Counted from the first letter of the stretch, positions 26,301-38,171 are shown. The stretch: 64,000 bases of DNA from Telmatactis stephensoni (GCA_029948255.1 JALIZF010001689.1:1-64000), one strand, 5' to 3'. Notes: a model not told the origin generated them from the letters alone. Translations and numbers: made by a program.

Positions 26301-27546
26301 TTTATTGCTGATTTCAGAAATGAAAAGCAAGTTAAAATGTTGTCTAAAGCTTGTTTTTGAGATAATCAGTGCAAGTTTTTGAGGCAAAAATAGCTTCACT
26401 GGAAGTGATAAGAAAAAAAATTACAAATTGCAAGATAATACACACAATACATTCACACAAATAATAGCCAATGGTATATTCTACATAATGGCATAAACAC
26501 TTTTGATATATTTTATATTTTTGCATTTCGTTTTTGAAAATCAGCATTAAATTTCACTCCAGAAAATTTTGGTTTGAATGATTTTTCTTTAATTTTGTCA
26601 ATAGTAGCCAGCTACGTCATATTTAATTTTTTTTAATTTAAAACAGGGTTTGTCTAATAAAAGTGACAGCATAAATACATCATTAGGTTAGTATGTTATT
26701 ATATTAGAACTGGAAAATGGGTACACCATCTTGTGTACTTAATACCTCCTGAGACTGAACTAAAGCAGTAGACTCAGTGATGATCAGGAAGTTTTTTTTT
26801 CTCATTTCAATTTGAAGCCCAACATTTTTGGATTTTGTGCGTCTTACCTGTATTTCTGAGATTAATATTATTAACTTAAGATATTAGAAGACACACCGAA
26901 TCAATTAGCCCAATTAATTTGTTCTGAGCTAAAGTAATTGAGACCATCTGCAAGGGATTTTCAAGGGCCTTTTTTTATTTATTGCTTTCATGTCATGAAA
27001 GTAGTGGCTAACATAAACCTCCTCACAGCAATGCCTTAAATTCACTCAAGAGTATATTACATCATTTAATGATTTCTGTTTTAGGTGCCCATCAGCAGTG
27101 TTTCTGTAATATCAGATGTCATGCAGGAAGATTATCAAGTCATGTCAGTCCATTTTATTACAAGGTATAAATTACTGCTTTGTGAAGTGTACTTGAATGA
27201 TTTGACCACCCTGCAAAATTATCCCTCCCCAACCACCAATAAACAAATGTTATAGTTGGAAATTATTTTGGTTTGAAAATTTTAAAACCAGACAGTGTGA
27301 TTTTTATTTTCTAATGTTCCAGTTTACAATGATTAATATAACACTCTGACACTAGCCTGCATGTCTGGCCCCCAGGGGAGGGGGAGGGGGAGGAGAGGGG
27401 AGGAGAGGGGAGGGGAGGGGAGGGGAGGGGAGGGGAGGGGAGGGAACTTGGGAAGAGGGGAAAGAAGGGAAATGGAGGGCCTACAATGAACCCCATGTTT
27501 TTTTGTGATATATCGATACTAAGATAGATAAATAGATAGATAGATA

Positions 27547-27577
<31 letters not shown>

Positions 27578-27595
27578 CGATTGATACGTAAATTA

Positions 27596-27673
<78 letters not shown>

Positions 27674-30600
27674 TTTGATTGAGAAGGTGTTTGTTGATTC
27701 ATTGCAATAGAAATTGTTGTAAATTTATGTTTAATTGAAGTCATCAGTTAAAAATGGGATTTGGTCATTGCATAGTCACCTGAAATGACTATCTCTCCTA
27801 TATTTGCATAGTGCTTCAAGTTTTATGGTCGCCTGAAACCTGTCAAGAGCAAGTCTCCACATGGTGTCATTAAATATGGGTTCTTTGCGCTGTGTTCACC
27901 AGTGGACAGACAAGCTGAAGTGTTTCGTCCGTTATCTAACAATGTAGAAAAATATACTTGTAAAATGGATGCAGCATACAAAAACCTGGAAGTAGACACA
28001 AGGTAAGTGTATCTCAGTCTTGTAATATTGTAGTTTTGCTAAACAGCATACATGTACATGTAACACAGCATGGCAGAGCATAGCAACTTGGCACAGCATG
28101 GCATAGCACAATGCAGCAAGGCAAAGCACAGCACAACACCAAGGACAGCACAGCACAGCATATACATGTAACATAGCATGGCACATCATAGCATGGCACA
28201 GCACAGCACAGCACAGCACAGCACAGCACAGCACAGCACAGCAAGGCACAGCACAGCACAAAGGACAGCATAGTGCAACATATACATGCAACATAGCATG
28301 ACACAGCATAGCAAGGCACAGCATAGCAAGGCACAGCATAGCAAGGCACAGCATAGCAAGGCACAGCATAGCAAGGCACAGCATAGCAAGGCACAGCATA
28401 GCACAGCACAGTGCAGCAAGGCATGGCACAGCACCAAGGACAGCACAGTGCAGCATATACATGTAACATAGCATGGCACAGCACAACAGATTATAACACA
28501 GCACTCTTACTAGTCTAGCATATTGATATATTTTAAGTGAAGTGTAGCACAGCTCAATGTGAAGTGTGGCCTAGCATCTAGTATAATGCAGCAAAATGTG
28601 CTCTCAGAATATCTTATGGATGTATTGTGTAGCTCACCATACTAAAGCATAGGATAGCATGGCAGAGCATGACATTTAGCTGAGCAAAGCACAATGAAGA
28701 AATGGTCAACACTCAGCGTGTGTCCATTGAGTTATGGATGCACGCAGGAGGCTGCTAAGCACGAGAGAAGTGTAAGAGTAGCACAAGGCGTAGTCGAGTG
28801 TGACTATAGCTTCTCAAATGCTTAGCAGCTGACCAAGTGCATCCATAACTCAGTGGACGCACTGCTGAGTGTCAACTATTTCTTTTACAACATAGCCAAA
28901 AATAATTAGCCATACATAAGAAAATAAAAAGGCAAGAAAGGGAAACATTAACGTCAGTGTGCTGTCCATTGAGTTTTGGATGCAGTCGCTCACACATGCT
29001 TATCATCCAATCAGAGCGTGCATTATATATTACCTATGTTATAACAATATATGGCATGACATAGTTTCTACCACTCTGCTGTACTATTCCCTTATAGAGG
29101 GTTAAAGTACCTAGGGCTAGGAGAGAAAGACCTGATGGGAAGATCTGCCTATAGTTTCTTTCATCCAGAAGACCTTGCTGGTATGGCTTCAGCTCATGAA
29201 CTATGTAAGTATACCCATATGTATTATTATTTAACATACTCTTTTAATTAGAAGCATAGCTGTTCTGCAGCTCGGTGGTAAGATTTAATTACCTAATATG
29301 GATATGTGTAGTGCACTAGCTAGGGTTCAAAAAAGCTGCCTAACTACATTTTCCCATATTTCCATTACTGTAAAACCATTTGTATGGTGACCAACAACTT
29401 TCAGTTGGATTTTGGGTTTTTAGATCTACACACAAATGTATGCAAATGCCTTCTATCCAACCTTAATTCACATTTGCCATTTGCCTTGTGCTGCAACCTA
29501 CTTTACATAATTGGCAGATCAGAAAAATCGAACTGAAAGTTTGGATTTGTTGTTGGTTGTGATACAAGCATTTTCACAGTAAAATGCTGTTTTTAAGTCT
29601 GACAATCTTCCTATATAATGTTTCAGTATTAAAAGAAGCCAAAGTGTGCATAACTTTCAGAGTTCTAAAAGGAAATGGTAAATGGCAGTGGGTTCGTGGA
29701 AGGGCTTACTCCATTGTCAGTAATGGCAAAGTACAGGGAATGGTCACCAAAAACTTCTTCATCAGGTAGTAATTTCTTAATTGCTGATGTACTGGTAATC
29801 AGCTTCTCTTAGGAGGGACTGTTTGTTCTTATAATAAGAATACCAATTTACATGTCGAAAGAGAGTGTCATTGTGGTGTAACTGTGAAAAGGTCTAGTTT
29901 TTTAGTTTGAATGTTTGAGTATATCCCAGCACCTGTCTAAGTAGCTCCTATTGTTGGTTGTAATACATGATTTGAAGGCCATTCACCAGTAGTTTATCAC
30001 TAATCCCACAACTTATTGCTAGAATGTTTCCATATATTGGAGATAGAGACCCTTTTTGCTGGAACATCTCCGTATAATGGAGATGGGTCTACCAGTTTAA
30101 CACCCTAGTCAGAGAAGACATGAAGGCCCAACCATGGTATTTGCACAAAGGCAGCAACTTCTCAATTACTTAAAGACCCTGAGTGTTGGTCTGGCCAGGG
30201 AATTTAACCCTCCCACATGGAAGAGCAGTGCTCAACCAACTGGGCCATGCAGAATGATTGGTTTCCTGAACCTGTATAAGTGCACTTTTGGCTAACTACA
30301 AAGGGTTTTCATGTTTTACAGTGATGAAGAAGGTGAATACTTCAAGCAGCAAGATATAAAAGAAATACAAGAATGGAAAGCCCGCCAATCTCTTGCTCTC
30401 CCATATTCACAAGATTCAAGTTCACATGAGTCATCTTCACCAAGTAGTGGTAGTATGAGCCCTGGAAGTGGATCATTTTATTCATTCCCACTTGGACCAA
30501 TGTCAGGTAAAACATGTATATCCAGGGGCTGATTTAGGGTGGGGTAAAGGAGGTGCACGCCCCCTTTTGAATTTTGGCAGAAAAATTCTGACTGACTGAC

Positions 30601-31499
30601 TCCCTCCCCTCCTCCAATCCCTCCCTTCCTCCCTCTCCTTCCACCCCCCCCCCCCCCCCTCCCCGAGACGTTGATCGTTGATTGATAAAAGACACAGCTG
30701 ATAGAGTGCATATTGATCTGTAGCTATGGAGGCCGCTCCAGCACAAGAAGAGTTGCCTAGTGCTCATCCACTCCCACAGTTAAACAAGCCTAAAGCTAAG
30801 TCATCTTGTCTTGTTAATGAAGACCCATTACCTTTACATGATTCAATAATGGATAATGATATGATGTTGAAAGTCATCAGAGATCTTCAAAACTCGCTGC
30901 TTGATGGAACCACTAGAGGGTGTCAACTTGACTTGTTTTCTGGCCCACATTTCAGTGAGACATTACGTGAACGCAATGTGAACCTACCCTTTGTTGAACC
31001 AAGTGTTATACCAACTAGTGACGTTGGGTTTGGGCACGGTATTGTTAACAGTGATGAACATAGTAAACCTTTCAATGACATTGATTCTCGTCATTTGGGC
31101 ACTAATGGTTTGAATCTCTTACAAGAAAGCATGTTATTTCACAATAATAAACTTGACAACACTTCTCAAGTTAATAAAACCAGAGGATCGCACGAAGGAC
31201 CAGTTCCTATGGAAGAACACTCATTCCCTGACTTTGTTCCTCTTCCGCTAGTAGAAGTCGAAAATATTTTATCCAGTGAAAAAAGCACACATACTATGAC
31301 GTCACCTTACGATATGCCTCCGGTTCCAACTTCATTAATGGATATGACCCCAGCTTATCATGACTCGAACAGTTATAATTGTACTGAACAAAAACTGGGC
31401 CCGATTGGCGTAGGGTACGGGCTGGTTACAAATCAGGTATTAAAGACTTGTGCCAACAGAATGGATAACACTAATGGGTTTAGTTCTTGCTCTGACTAA
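17361..31499 (+). CDS. AHR: Aryl hydrocarbon receptor homologue (bHLH-PAS)
   Basis: Twelve exons join in phase to exactly 678 codons (677 aa plus stop): 17361-17431, 19078-19253, 21424-21518, 22902-22991, 26093-26176, 26648-26687, 27085-27164, 27812-28002, 29098-29204, 29627-29765, 30322-30506, 30724-31499. The basic helix-loop-helix (residues ~32-86) carries SPSKRHREKLNTVMDEL, close to the AHR DNA-contact signature. PAS-A spans ~105-212 (FFMVLTEDGVVYYISENVQS, HPDD). PAS-B spans ~250-357 (GRSAYSFFHPEDLAGM, KWQWVRGRAYSIV). The C-terminal third is Ser-rich and disordered-looking, with no Gln-rich activation segment. AHR proteins pair with ARNT and act in the nucleus; vertebrate forms bind dioxin, whereas invertebrate forms studied mostly do not. 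An AATAAA lies at 31519-31524, about 20 bases after the stop. Exon 6 is only 40 nt. Confidence 0.92.
19372..19930. mobile_element. Degenerate foldback element in AHR intron 2
   Basis: GAATAGAGTTGTCACTACC, then TTTCGGACAAAGTGTTCATC and ATGAAAATGTTACAATCATT, are inverted on the right as AATGATTGTAACATTTTCAT, GATGGACACTTTGTCCAAAA and GCAACTCTATTCATT. Arms have diverged and the centre is AT-rich. Confidence 0.5.
21880..22670. repeat. 22-bp minisatellite in AHR intron 3
   Basis: About 30 tandem or near-tandem copies of a unit close to GTAAGTGGTTGGTAAGGTGTCA, including higher-order blocks (for example the GGTAAGTTGTCAGTAAGTGG variants near 22270-22460). It is interrupted at about 22092-22200 by a unique palindromic stretch. 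Almost every unit contains a GTAAGT donor-like hexamer. Confidence 0.9.
23371..23482. repeat. Tandem ~50-bp duplication holding an empty TTAA site
   Basis: Two copies of TATAGTATATATAGTATCAA...GTGATACTGCATTTAA (23371-23423 and 23435-23482). Copy 1 reads straight through TTAA into AAGC (TTAA at 23415-23418). Copy 2 is interrupted exactly at that TTAA by the foldback element, and its AAGC continuation resumes at 25262. Confidence 0.85.
23479..25261. mobile_element. TTAA-flanked foldback element 2
   Basis: The body at 23483-25257 starts GGTGGCTGGACCCTATTTCG and ends with its reverse complement. TTAA flanks both ends (23479-23482, 25258-25261). Arms of about 800 bp (to ~24281 and from ~24457) are nearly identical, enclosing a ~175-bp loop. 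It shares only the terminal GGTGGCTSGACCC with element 1 in the unkempt intron. It sits in AHR intron 4. Open frames in the arms appear on both strands as mirror images and look non-coding. Confidence 0.85.
26233..26617. mobile_element. MITE-like inverted repeat in AHR intron 5
   Basis: GTAGCTGACTACTATT...AATTAAAGAAAAATT...GGAGTGAAATTTA is inverted as TAAATTTCACTCC...ATTTTTCTTTAATT...AATAGTAGCCAGCTAC. Arms are about 80 bp. Confidence 0.6.
27370..27671. repeat. G-rich block followed by ATTG tetranucleotide array (AHR intron 7)
   Basis: 27373-27450 is a run of GGGGAG units with quadruplex-forming potential. 27525-27671 is (TAGA)n changing to a long (TTGA)n array. Simple-sequence DNA; the apparent ORFs across it are artefacts. 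Confidence 0.9.
28040..28500. repeat. GCACAGCATAGCAAG minisatellite in AHR intron 8
   Basis: Tandem GCACA-type pentamers with a nested 15-bp unit (GCACAGCATAGCAAG, about seven copies near 28310-28395) and a larger repeated module containing CATATACATGTAACATAGCA (28150s, 28270s, 28450s). It is open in several frames because no unit contains a stop; it is not coding. Confidence 0.9.
28698..28882. mobile_element. Palindromic MITE with GGCGTAGTCGAGTG core
   Basis: Terminal inverted repeat GAAATGGTCAACACTCAGC / GCTGAGTGTCAACTATTTC. An inner pair is TGAGTTATGGATGCAC / GTGCATCCATAACTCA. The centre, GTAAGAGTAGCACAAGGCG, is shared with the element at 36753-36949. Confidence 0.65.
30000..30250 (-). 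mobile_element. tRNA-derived SINE (copy 1)
   Basis: Read on the minus strand. A-box-like TGGCCCAGTTGGTTGAGCA (30247-30229), B-box-like GGTTAAATTCCC (30209-30198), then a body CAACACTCAGGGTCTTTAAG ... TGCTGCCTTTGTGC also present at 38801-39020. In AHR intron 10. Confidence 0.6.
30540..30665. repeat. Pyrimidine/C-rich low-complexity tract
   Basis: A CCCTCC-type run with a 17-20 base poly-C core near 30645-30660, in AHR intron 11 just before the last exon. No coding content. Confidence 0.7.
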
Positions 31500-31738
31500 A
31501 CGCATCCTAGCCTTCACAAATAAACAATACTGTATGAAAAAATATTGCATATAAATTATTATGAAAACATAATTGTTATATATAGACCTGTAGTAATAGA
31601 AGTATCATACTTAGTAGTAGTAATAGACAAATATAGTTTTATCAGACGTTGCTTAGCATAACTTATATGTGTATATATATATTAAATATTGTAATTCGGT
31701 GACTAAATGTTGATCACTTAGTCTCTAGAAAGACATTA

Positions 31739-31886
31739 AGGGTGTTTTCCATTTAGTGGAACCAACCAGCCAGAACAGCCAGTTCTTAAATCAAATGGTA
31801 CATCTCAATTCCTAGTTCTGGCTGGAATCAGTCCTAAGAAATAAGACCGTTCTGGTCGGTTGGTTCCACTAAATGGAAAACACCCT
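31739..31886. mobile_element. 148-bp palindromic MITE after AHR
   Basis: AGGGTGTTTTCCATTTAGTG / CACTAAATGGAAAACACCCT terminal inverted repeat, followed inward by GAACCAACC / GGTTGGTTC. It lies 240 bp downstream of the AHR stop, so it could be part of the 3' UTR. Confidence 0.75.
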
Positions 31887-33290
31887 AAGGTAGCTTTTTA
31901 AAACAATATTTTGATTTCAACAAAACTGGTATGAAAATGTTCCAATGAAAGATGATAAAACATTTAACATCAATCATTCTACTATAATCAATCCTTTTTA
32001 ATAGGAACGCCTCCTTAGAATAGACATTATCATAATTATGGATTTGTGGACCATCTGGACTGTGCTCCTATTATCGGAGTAACGGAATTGCGTTGAACCA
32101 TCTAACCATGGGACGTTTTTAGGTGACGATTTTATAATTTATCTGAAGATGAGAGACACTTCAAAATATGAGATAAGCTAAATAATGACAAATGTATCAA
32201 AAGTAGATGTTTATAAATATTTTAATACAATTTCAAGTTAAATGGCATCCCCCAAAGTCCCATGATTAATTCAACCGCGGCAAGGAGCAGATGTCCAAGG
32301 CGAATAGAATTGTCCTATAGAAAAGGCTTGACTTTCTTTCATCTGAGTATCAAGTTTCTCTTGTCCCTACCCTTCTCCGTTTCCTTCATGGGGTAAGGCG
32401 AGGCCTAATACTCAGATGACTTGTATCTTTGCGAAGTGTCAGTGTACGACCCCCTACGTTCAACTGTAAATAGTTTGAATCAGTAACAAGCTGCCCTGGA
32501 AAACGAGCCCCATGCATGGTTTTGTTATTCTTTATAACAACTGACACAGCAAAAATGGAGTCTGCTATGCAGCTAGTGTTCGTTCTTCAAGACAGCTGTA
32601 AAAACAGTGCATTTAATGCAACTATACAGTACCAGAATTTCACTACAAATTATTTCTTTGGAAAGAAAAATACAATCACTATGAAATAACTGTTTGTCTT
32701 TGATTGTCTTGTCTTTGTTGAATGCGATAGTTTTTCTCTGAATGAGGAAAACTGTCTCTGCTCGCAGGGTAATGTGATACAATCACAGCCTTTGAAAACG
32801 CATCTTTGTTCCCCCGGTTTTCGCTGTCCACACTGAAAAAGAGATTGCTTAAACAAAACCGAGAAAACGCTGTTTTAGTGTGGAGGGCCTCACTGTAGTA
32901 AAAACATGCGTTTTATCTGGATTAACGAGGACGTAGACTAAAACGAGGCACCGAAAACTCATCTTTGTGAAAACGCTGTGAACAGGCCCTGGCGGGGGAA
33001 AACCTAACCCCTCCCTCCCTATCCCACCCCAGAGTTGTTTCCAGGTTCGAAACGCTCTCCAGGATGACTAACTTTGAGAACGCGACTGAGCGTTTTAAAG
33101 TGCTCAACAAAACGAATCTTTCTGAAAACGCAGACGTCACATTGATTGTGTGACCTCTAAGCATGCTCATCCTTCGATTTTAGCATTTCTGGTTGCTAGG
33201 GATCGTATTAGTGTGGACGAAATATTTTATTCGCTTTTAACATTAATTGGAAACAAAAAATTAATTATAAGATTTGTGACCTAGGATATA

Positions 33291-33843
33291 ATGCACTTAT
33301 CATCGGCTTCCCCCAGGGGGGGGACCCCGGGCAAAGGTGGGGGAAATGTGGGGGAAATGTGGGGAGTTTGAGTACAAGCCTCCCCCAGCCCCTGGGGAAA
33401 TTGCTGTTTTGCTAAAAAACGGTTTAAAAACCCCTAAAAGAGCGCTAGAATTCTTTTTAAGGTCTGTTAAGAGTAAAATATTGGTCACTGAAAGTAGACA
33501 GTATCGTAAATTTTGATTTGCTAATTCTGGGATTCCTGTTCTAAAAAAACGCTTGGAAACTGGTAACTAGTTCTCTTCAAAATGGCGAGCAAAGGTGATT
33601 CAGGTGAGTATTTTTTCACAGATTTAGTGTATGCACTAATTATTTATTTGTTGTGATTTCATTTTGTACATTTTATTGTAACTACTTTGCTACTTATGCC
33701 CCAGATACTGGGGAAAAACAGGGTCTTTTATAGAAAACCTGCCCCATATCTGGGGGAATATATGGGGCTTTTTGTTGACTTGAAGCAAAGTCCCCACCTT
33801 TGCCCGGGGTCCCCCCCCTGGGGGAAGCCGATGATAAGTGCAT
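33291..33843. mobile_element. 553-bp element with 52-bp terminal inverted repeats
   Basis: ATGCACTTATCATCGGCTTC followed by CCCCCAGGGGGGGGACCCCGG is repeated inverted at 33792-33843. Inside, at 33582-33603, there is an ATG in good context (MASKGDS) followed immediately by a GGTGAGT donor, as if the first coding exon of a larger element survived an internal deletion. Confidence 0.65.
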
Positions 33844-35759
33844 AATCACGGGAAAAATGTAATCAAGAACTTTAACAAGTAAGACGTGATCCCAACAGCT
33901 TATTGTGAAAGTTATACTAAATTGAAACTGTGTTTTGACTTTATTTCAGTTTTTAAACAACTAGCTGGTGATAAACAGGATTACGTACGTTGAAATCCAT
34001 CGCTGTTTTGTAGCATGTTCTTACTGTAATCGGATACCTGCAGATAAACACGCCAACCTTTCATAACTACCTTTTAAAATTAGTTTTGTCGAACAAAAGG
34101 CGATCAGATATTTCTTTCAACTTCAACGAAGAAGTAAACAAGCCTATATTGCTTCAAAGCAATGATGTTTCGGCCCGCTCAAAACCCTTTAGATTCCTTT
34201 ACGAGACTTGGAGTTCTAACTTGCAAAGAAAAATGTAAACTGAAAATCAAATTTGTTCATTAATATCAGCGGGATTCATTGTGACTCAACTAAGCGGAAA
34301 GTTTTTAAGCAATGTTGCAATGCAGCAATGCAACAAACCTCGATAAACGGCCTTTAGTTTAGGGCTGTAAATCCTGCAAATCCGTGTGTTTTAATGACAT
34401 AAAATTTCCAATGACTATTATAAATAGAGCGTAAACGCATTCATCGAGATTTCTATGATTTCCTCTCGTGCCAGATTGGCTAATTTCACACAAGTGATTA
34501 AAAGGGCGTGTATGATTGTTACAAGTTCTATTCCCGACCAATCAGAAAGGGGTGTTCCCACGGTCAAATAAACAATAGATAACACAATCTTTGCAAAACG
34601 TTTTAGCGCTTCCTTTCATGCGATTGGATGTCGGTGACAGGCACGTCAAATAACATTTGTTGGTAGGTTTTCACCAACAATTTTTTAATAGACGTGAAAA
34701 GAATGCGACATATAATTGGATGTGTTATAAAAGTATGACAGCTAATTGACAGACGAGCCAAAAATTATGGGTTAGCAAACCAAACACAGTAACGTTTCGG
34801 CCTGAGGGCCGAAACAAAAAACTTCCGTTCGCCGAAATTTAATCTCAACACGCGGGTAAGAAGGTAAGAAGAGAGCCGATACACAATTTGATTGACAGAT
34901 GACTAAAATCAAACTTTTTGTAATCTTACTATGTAATCTGAAATCAACACACGGGTCGCGCTTCAATTAGAACGGGTGTAAAGCGAAAGATTCGTCCGTA
35001 TTAGTGTGTGTACCAAGAGACCATAATACCAAGAGAGCGAAACCTAGCATTGATGTCTGTGCGATGTTCGTGGCGAAGGCTATTTTTATAGTAACTTCGC
35101 CATCGCGCGCACAAGGTTCTCAAGCTAAGTACGAGAGGTCCGAGCTCGATTCCCAATCACCTCACACTTGTTTCGACTTCTTTCCATTCCGTGTAGCTTT
35201 AATTAGCTTCAAATGCCCTTGAAAACTGAGCTAGCCTTGGCGCAAGCGCGTTCGCATTCTCACTCCTCCCAACCAAACCTTTGTTTGAGTTATTATTACA
35301 TTTTGAGTAGCAATTGCCCTAATAAGTTCTGTTTCCGTAAAAATTCCCAAAAAGAGTGAGGGGGAGTAGCCAGGAGTTTCGTGCGACCGTTTACCCAGCT
35401 GGATGAACAGTTTATACAGCCAAAACTAAACCTTTTGCTTGAATTTAAACTTTAAAAAATAGTATTGTTAAGTCTTAATTGATTAACTTGGCAATTGTTT
35501 AGCGGGGCAATTGCAAATATCATCAAGCATAAAAAACGCGGCACGATATATTTGATCGCACATTTAAGAAATATAGAGAAATTAAACGATATCCATATAT
35601 TAATAATCATGAATATTAATCAATCTCAATATATATTTATGAACAATCCAAAATAATTAAAAAATTTGAGGTAAAAACATCAGTATCCGTAGCAAGATGA
35701 TAAGTAGTCAGGATATTCAGGTAAAAAAGAAAAAGTTATAGAAAAAGAGTGAAAAAAAG

Positions 35760-36080
35760 GAAAAAGAAAAAGGATTCGCCCCCGACACGACTTGAACCTG
35801 TTAGATATGCACCCCCCGGACACAAAGTAGAAATGATCATTTAACTGAACAATAAAAAAGGAAAAATTAAATTTTGGGACGATTCTCCCGAGACATTCAA
35901 GGAAGCTGAGACATCGAATCGACTTACGTTACGGATGAAGATTTCGGCCCAATCCACGCTATCCCGGTGCTACATATTACAGTTGTCTTAGCCCGAAGGC
36001 CAGGGAGGGAGACGATATCCGGACCCTAATCCATACCTTTAGATATCACCTTAGACCGCTGCGCTACCTAGACACTTAAT
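35760..36080 (-). mobile_element. tRNA-like SINE remnant
   Basis: Minus strand: A-box-like TAGCGCAGCGGTCTAAGG (36066-36049) and B-box-like GGGTCCGGATATC (36026-36014), resembling the 5' part of a tRNA. A second B-box-like GGTTCAAGTC lies near 35797-35788. Probably a SINE or tRNA pseudogene; family unknown. Confidence 0.35.
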
Positions 36081-36752
36081 GATTTTAATGTCTAATCGGG
36101 GTAGTCTATTCGGCGAAGTTTCATTGTGATGCTAATAGACATTTCCAAACCCTTGGGGAAATAGGAGAACCAATCAAAGTCCAGTGACCCTAAGAATGAT
36201 GTCATAAATAAACAGAGGAAAGAGCAAATAAAAGAATAAATTTCCGCGAACATTTCTAAGTGCATAAGAGGTCTTTGCAAAGTCAAGAAGTTGACGTCAA
36301 TGACTGTTTATGGATTTTACGGTTTTCTCTTTTGCTGCCGGATGACCGTGCATGATCAGTCACCAAAACTGATTTCCCATTTCAAGAATACAAGCTTGTT
36401 AGTCTGTTGATTCTACGCGTAAGAAGCCATCTGACGAATTCAGCTGAGACTAAAATGTACTTTCAGTCCAGCATCAATTAAACTGAGCTCTACGGGCTTG
36501 GTACGCACTGTACGTCAAGACCTCGGTCTGATATTTTTCTGTAATTAATGACCGAGCTTTCGGTTAATAAGAAGTAATTATTAACTCCAAATCTTTATTA
36601 GATAGGTTCATTACTGGGCTACCTGTCATAACATGTCATAAACCGAGCATATACAGGTGTGCAAAATTACCCAAGTGGCCTTTGCAAGCAAGCTTTGTTA
36701 CTCGAGCTTCCTACACAGGCAGCCCAAGCTCCACTCTTGTACATGAAGGTTT

Positions 36753-36949
36753 ATCAATTAGACAACAGAAAGGCGCGCGACCATGGCGTTAATTATAGAC
36801 GCACGAGAGAAAATATATAGAACGATTAACAAACGTAAGAGTGGCACGAGGCGTAGCCGAGTGCGACTCTAGTTTCTTAAGAGTTCTTTATATTTTCTCA
36901 AGTGCGTCTATAACGCAATGGGCAAGCAGCTTTCTGTTGTCTAATTGAT
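36753..36949. mobile_element. Palindromic MITE with GGCGTAGCCGAGTG core
   Basis: ATCAATTAGACAACAGAAAG / CTTTCTGTTGTCTAATTGAT ends, inner ATAGACGCACGAGAGAAAAT / ATTTTCTCAAGTGCGTCTAT, and the centre GTAAGAGTGGCACGAGGCGT shared with the element at 28698-28882. Confidence 0.7.
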
Positions 36950-36984
36950 TTATAACAGAACCTAGGACGTTAAAAACGGAGCCG

Positions 36985-37160
36985 TGCAGCCCATGGGGAA
37001 ATAGTTCATAGATTTTCAGCCAATCAGAGCGCGCGTTATATGTGTCGCCATCTTAAAAACGAACGATTTGAAAAAGACGATGACGAAGATAGTGCGCGCG
37101 CAGTGCGGCCCATGGGCAAATAGTTCATAGCTTTCTGGCCAATCAGAGCGCGCGTAAGAT
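36985..37160. repeat. Direct repeat with CCAATCAGAGCGCGCGT motif
   Basis: Two copies of GCCCATGGGSAAATAGTTCA...CCAATCAGAGCGCGCGT, at about 36989-37036 and 37108-37156. A related motif, CCAATCAGAGCGTGCATTAT, appears at 29007. Confidence 0.65.
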
Positions 37161-37551
37161 TGTAGCTATGTTATAATATGAGTTCGACTCCTGGACTGGG
37201 AATCGCTCAATTTTTTTTCTCTCTTTCTCTCTCTCTCTTGTTTTAATGTAATTTGATTTGTCTACAGTTACTTATATCTTTTTTAATAAAGTTTGATTTT
37301 TAAAGCGGCATTTCATTTTTTTTCTCTCTCTCTCTCTCTCCTCAACCTATAATAAGATGAGTAAGACTTTTTTTTAATTTACAAGTATATATCTAGCCAA
37401 GAGAGCATAAATATTTATGCTCTCTTGATCTAGCTATATAAAACAGAAGCACACTTGTAAATTAGAAGTGTAAAACGTTTATTGAAGTGACGCGACTCGG
37501 ACGTTTTTTCGTTGTTCGGTGTGGAGGAAGAAAAATTATGACAAATCTATC

Positions 37552-37645
37552 CCAACAACAACAACAGCAGCAACAACAACAATAACAACAACAACAATAG
37601 CAACAACAACAACAACAAAAGCAGAAGCAGCGGCATCAACAACAA
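37552..37645. repeat. (CAA)n/(CAG) microsatellite
   Basis: CAACAACAACAGCAGCAACA-type trinucleotide run with interruptions; intergenic. Confidence 0.9.
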
Positions 37646-38171
37646 CGGTGTTTTTTTATATTCACTTTAATTGTATAGACGCGTAATACAAGCCAAAAAC
37701 GAGAGTCCAGTTGTTCGTAAGCGGGTTAGCCCAGGGTAAAGTCTAAAGAAAACCTTTAATTTAACCCAGAGTTAACGCTAACCGCGGAGCAACCGGAGAC
37801 AGCTGTACCCGTTGTAAGATATTCACCGTGGTTGGTACGTTTGTACTACAGTGAGATAAAAGACCAGCTCTTATCATTCATTGACAACACGGACCAAACC
37901 ATGGCGTTATAGCAGTACAACCAGGAGCACCTGGTACAACCAAACAGACAAGTAAAAATCTACAAAAATCTACAAAATATAAAGATCTACAAAATATAAA
38001 ACTAAAACTACGACATGGTATAAACTGTATAAAACTAGGGCATGATATAAATATGTCATACGACTTTGTCTTGCTACGTATCTTAAACCAAAATTACATA
38101 GAGCGTCAGAAAGCGATTTTAAACTAGCACATATAGGTACAATATATAAATATGTTTATCTCTATCAAGAG

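Larger units (their letters stand above)
31500..38171. other. Gene-free, repeat-rich interval between convergent AHR and PIDD-like genes
   Basis: 6.7 kb without a supportable exon. It holds the palindromic elements at 31739, 33291 and 36753, SINE-like sequence near 35.76-36.08 kb, CG-containing repeat-like DNA at 32.77-33.17 kb (ACACTAAAACAGCG-type motifs), (CT)n at 37.21-37.34 kb, an inverted AAGAGAGCATAAATA pair at 37.40-37.43 kb and a (CAA)n array at 37.55-37.64 kb. Both neighbouring genes end toward it. Confidence 0.5.

Noticed and set aside
28180..28440. Regular repeat with near-constant spacing resembling a CRISPR array
   Set aside because: Units are contiguous minisatellite copies without unique spacers, in an intron of a eukaryotic gene.
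28014..28504. Long overlapping ORFs of up to 190 codons on the minus strand (Cys/Leu-rich)
   Set aside because: They are read-throughs of the GCACA/GCATAGCAAG tandem repeat, open in all frames because the unit has no stop; the repeat lies in an AHR intron.
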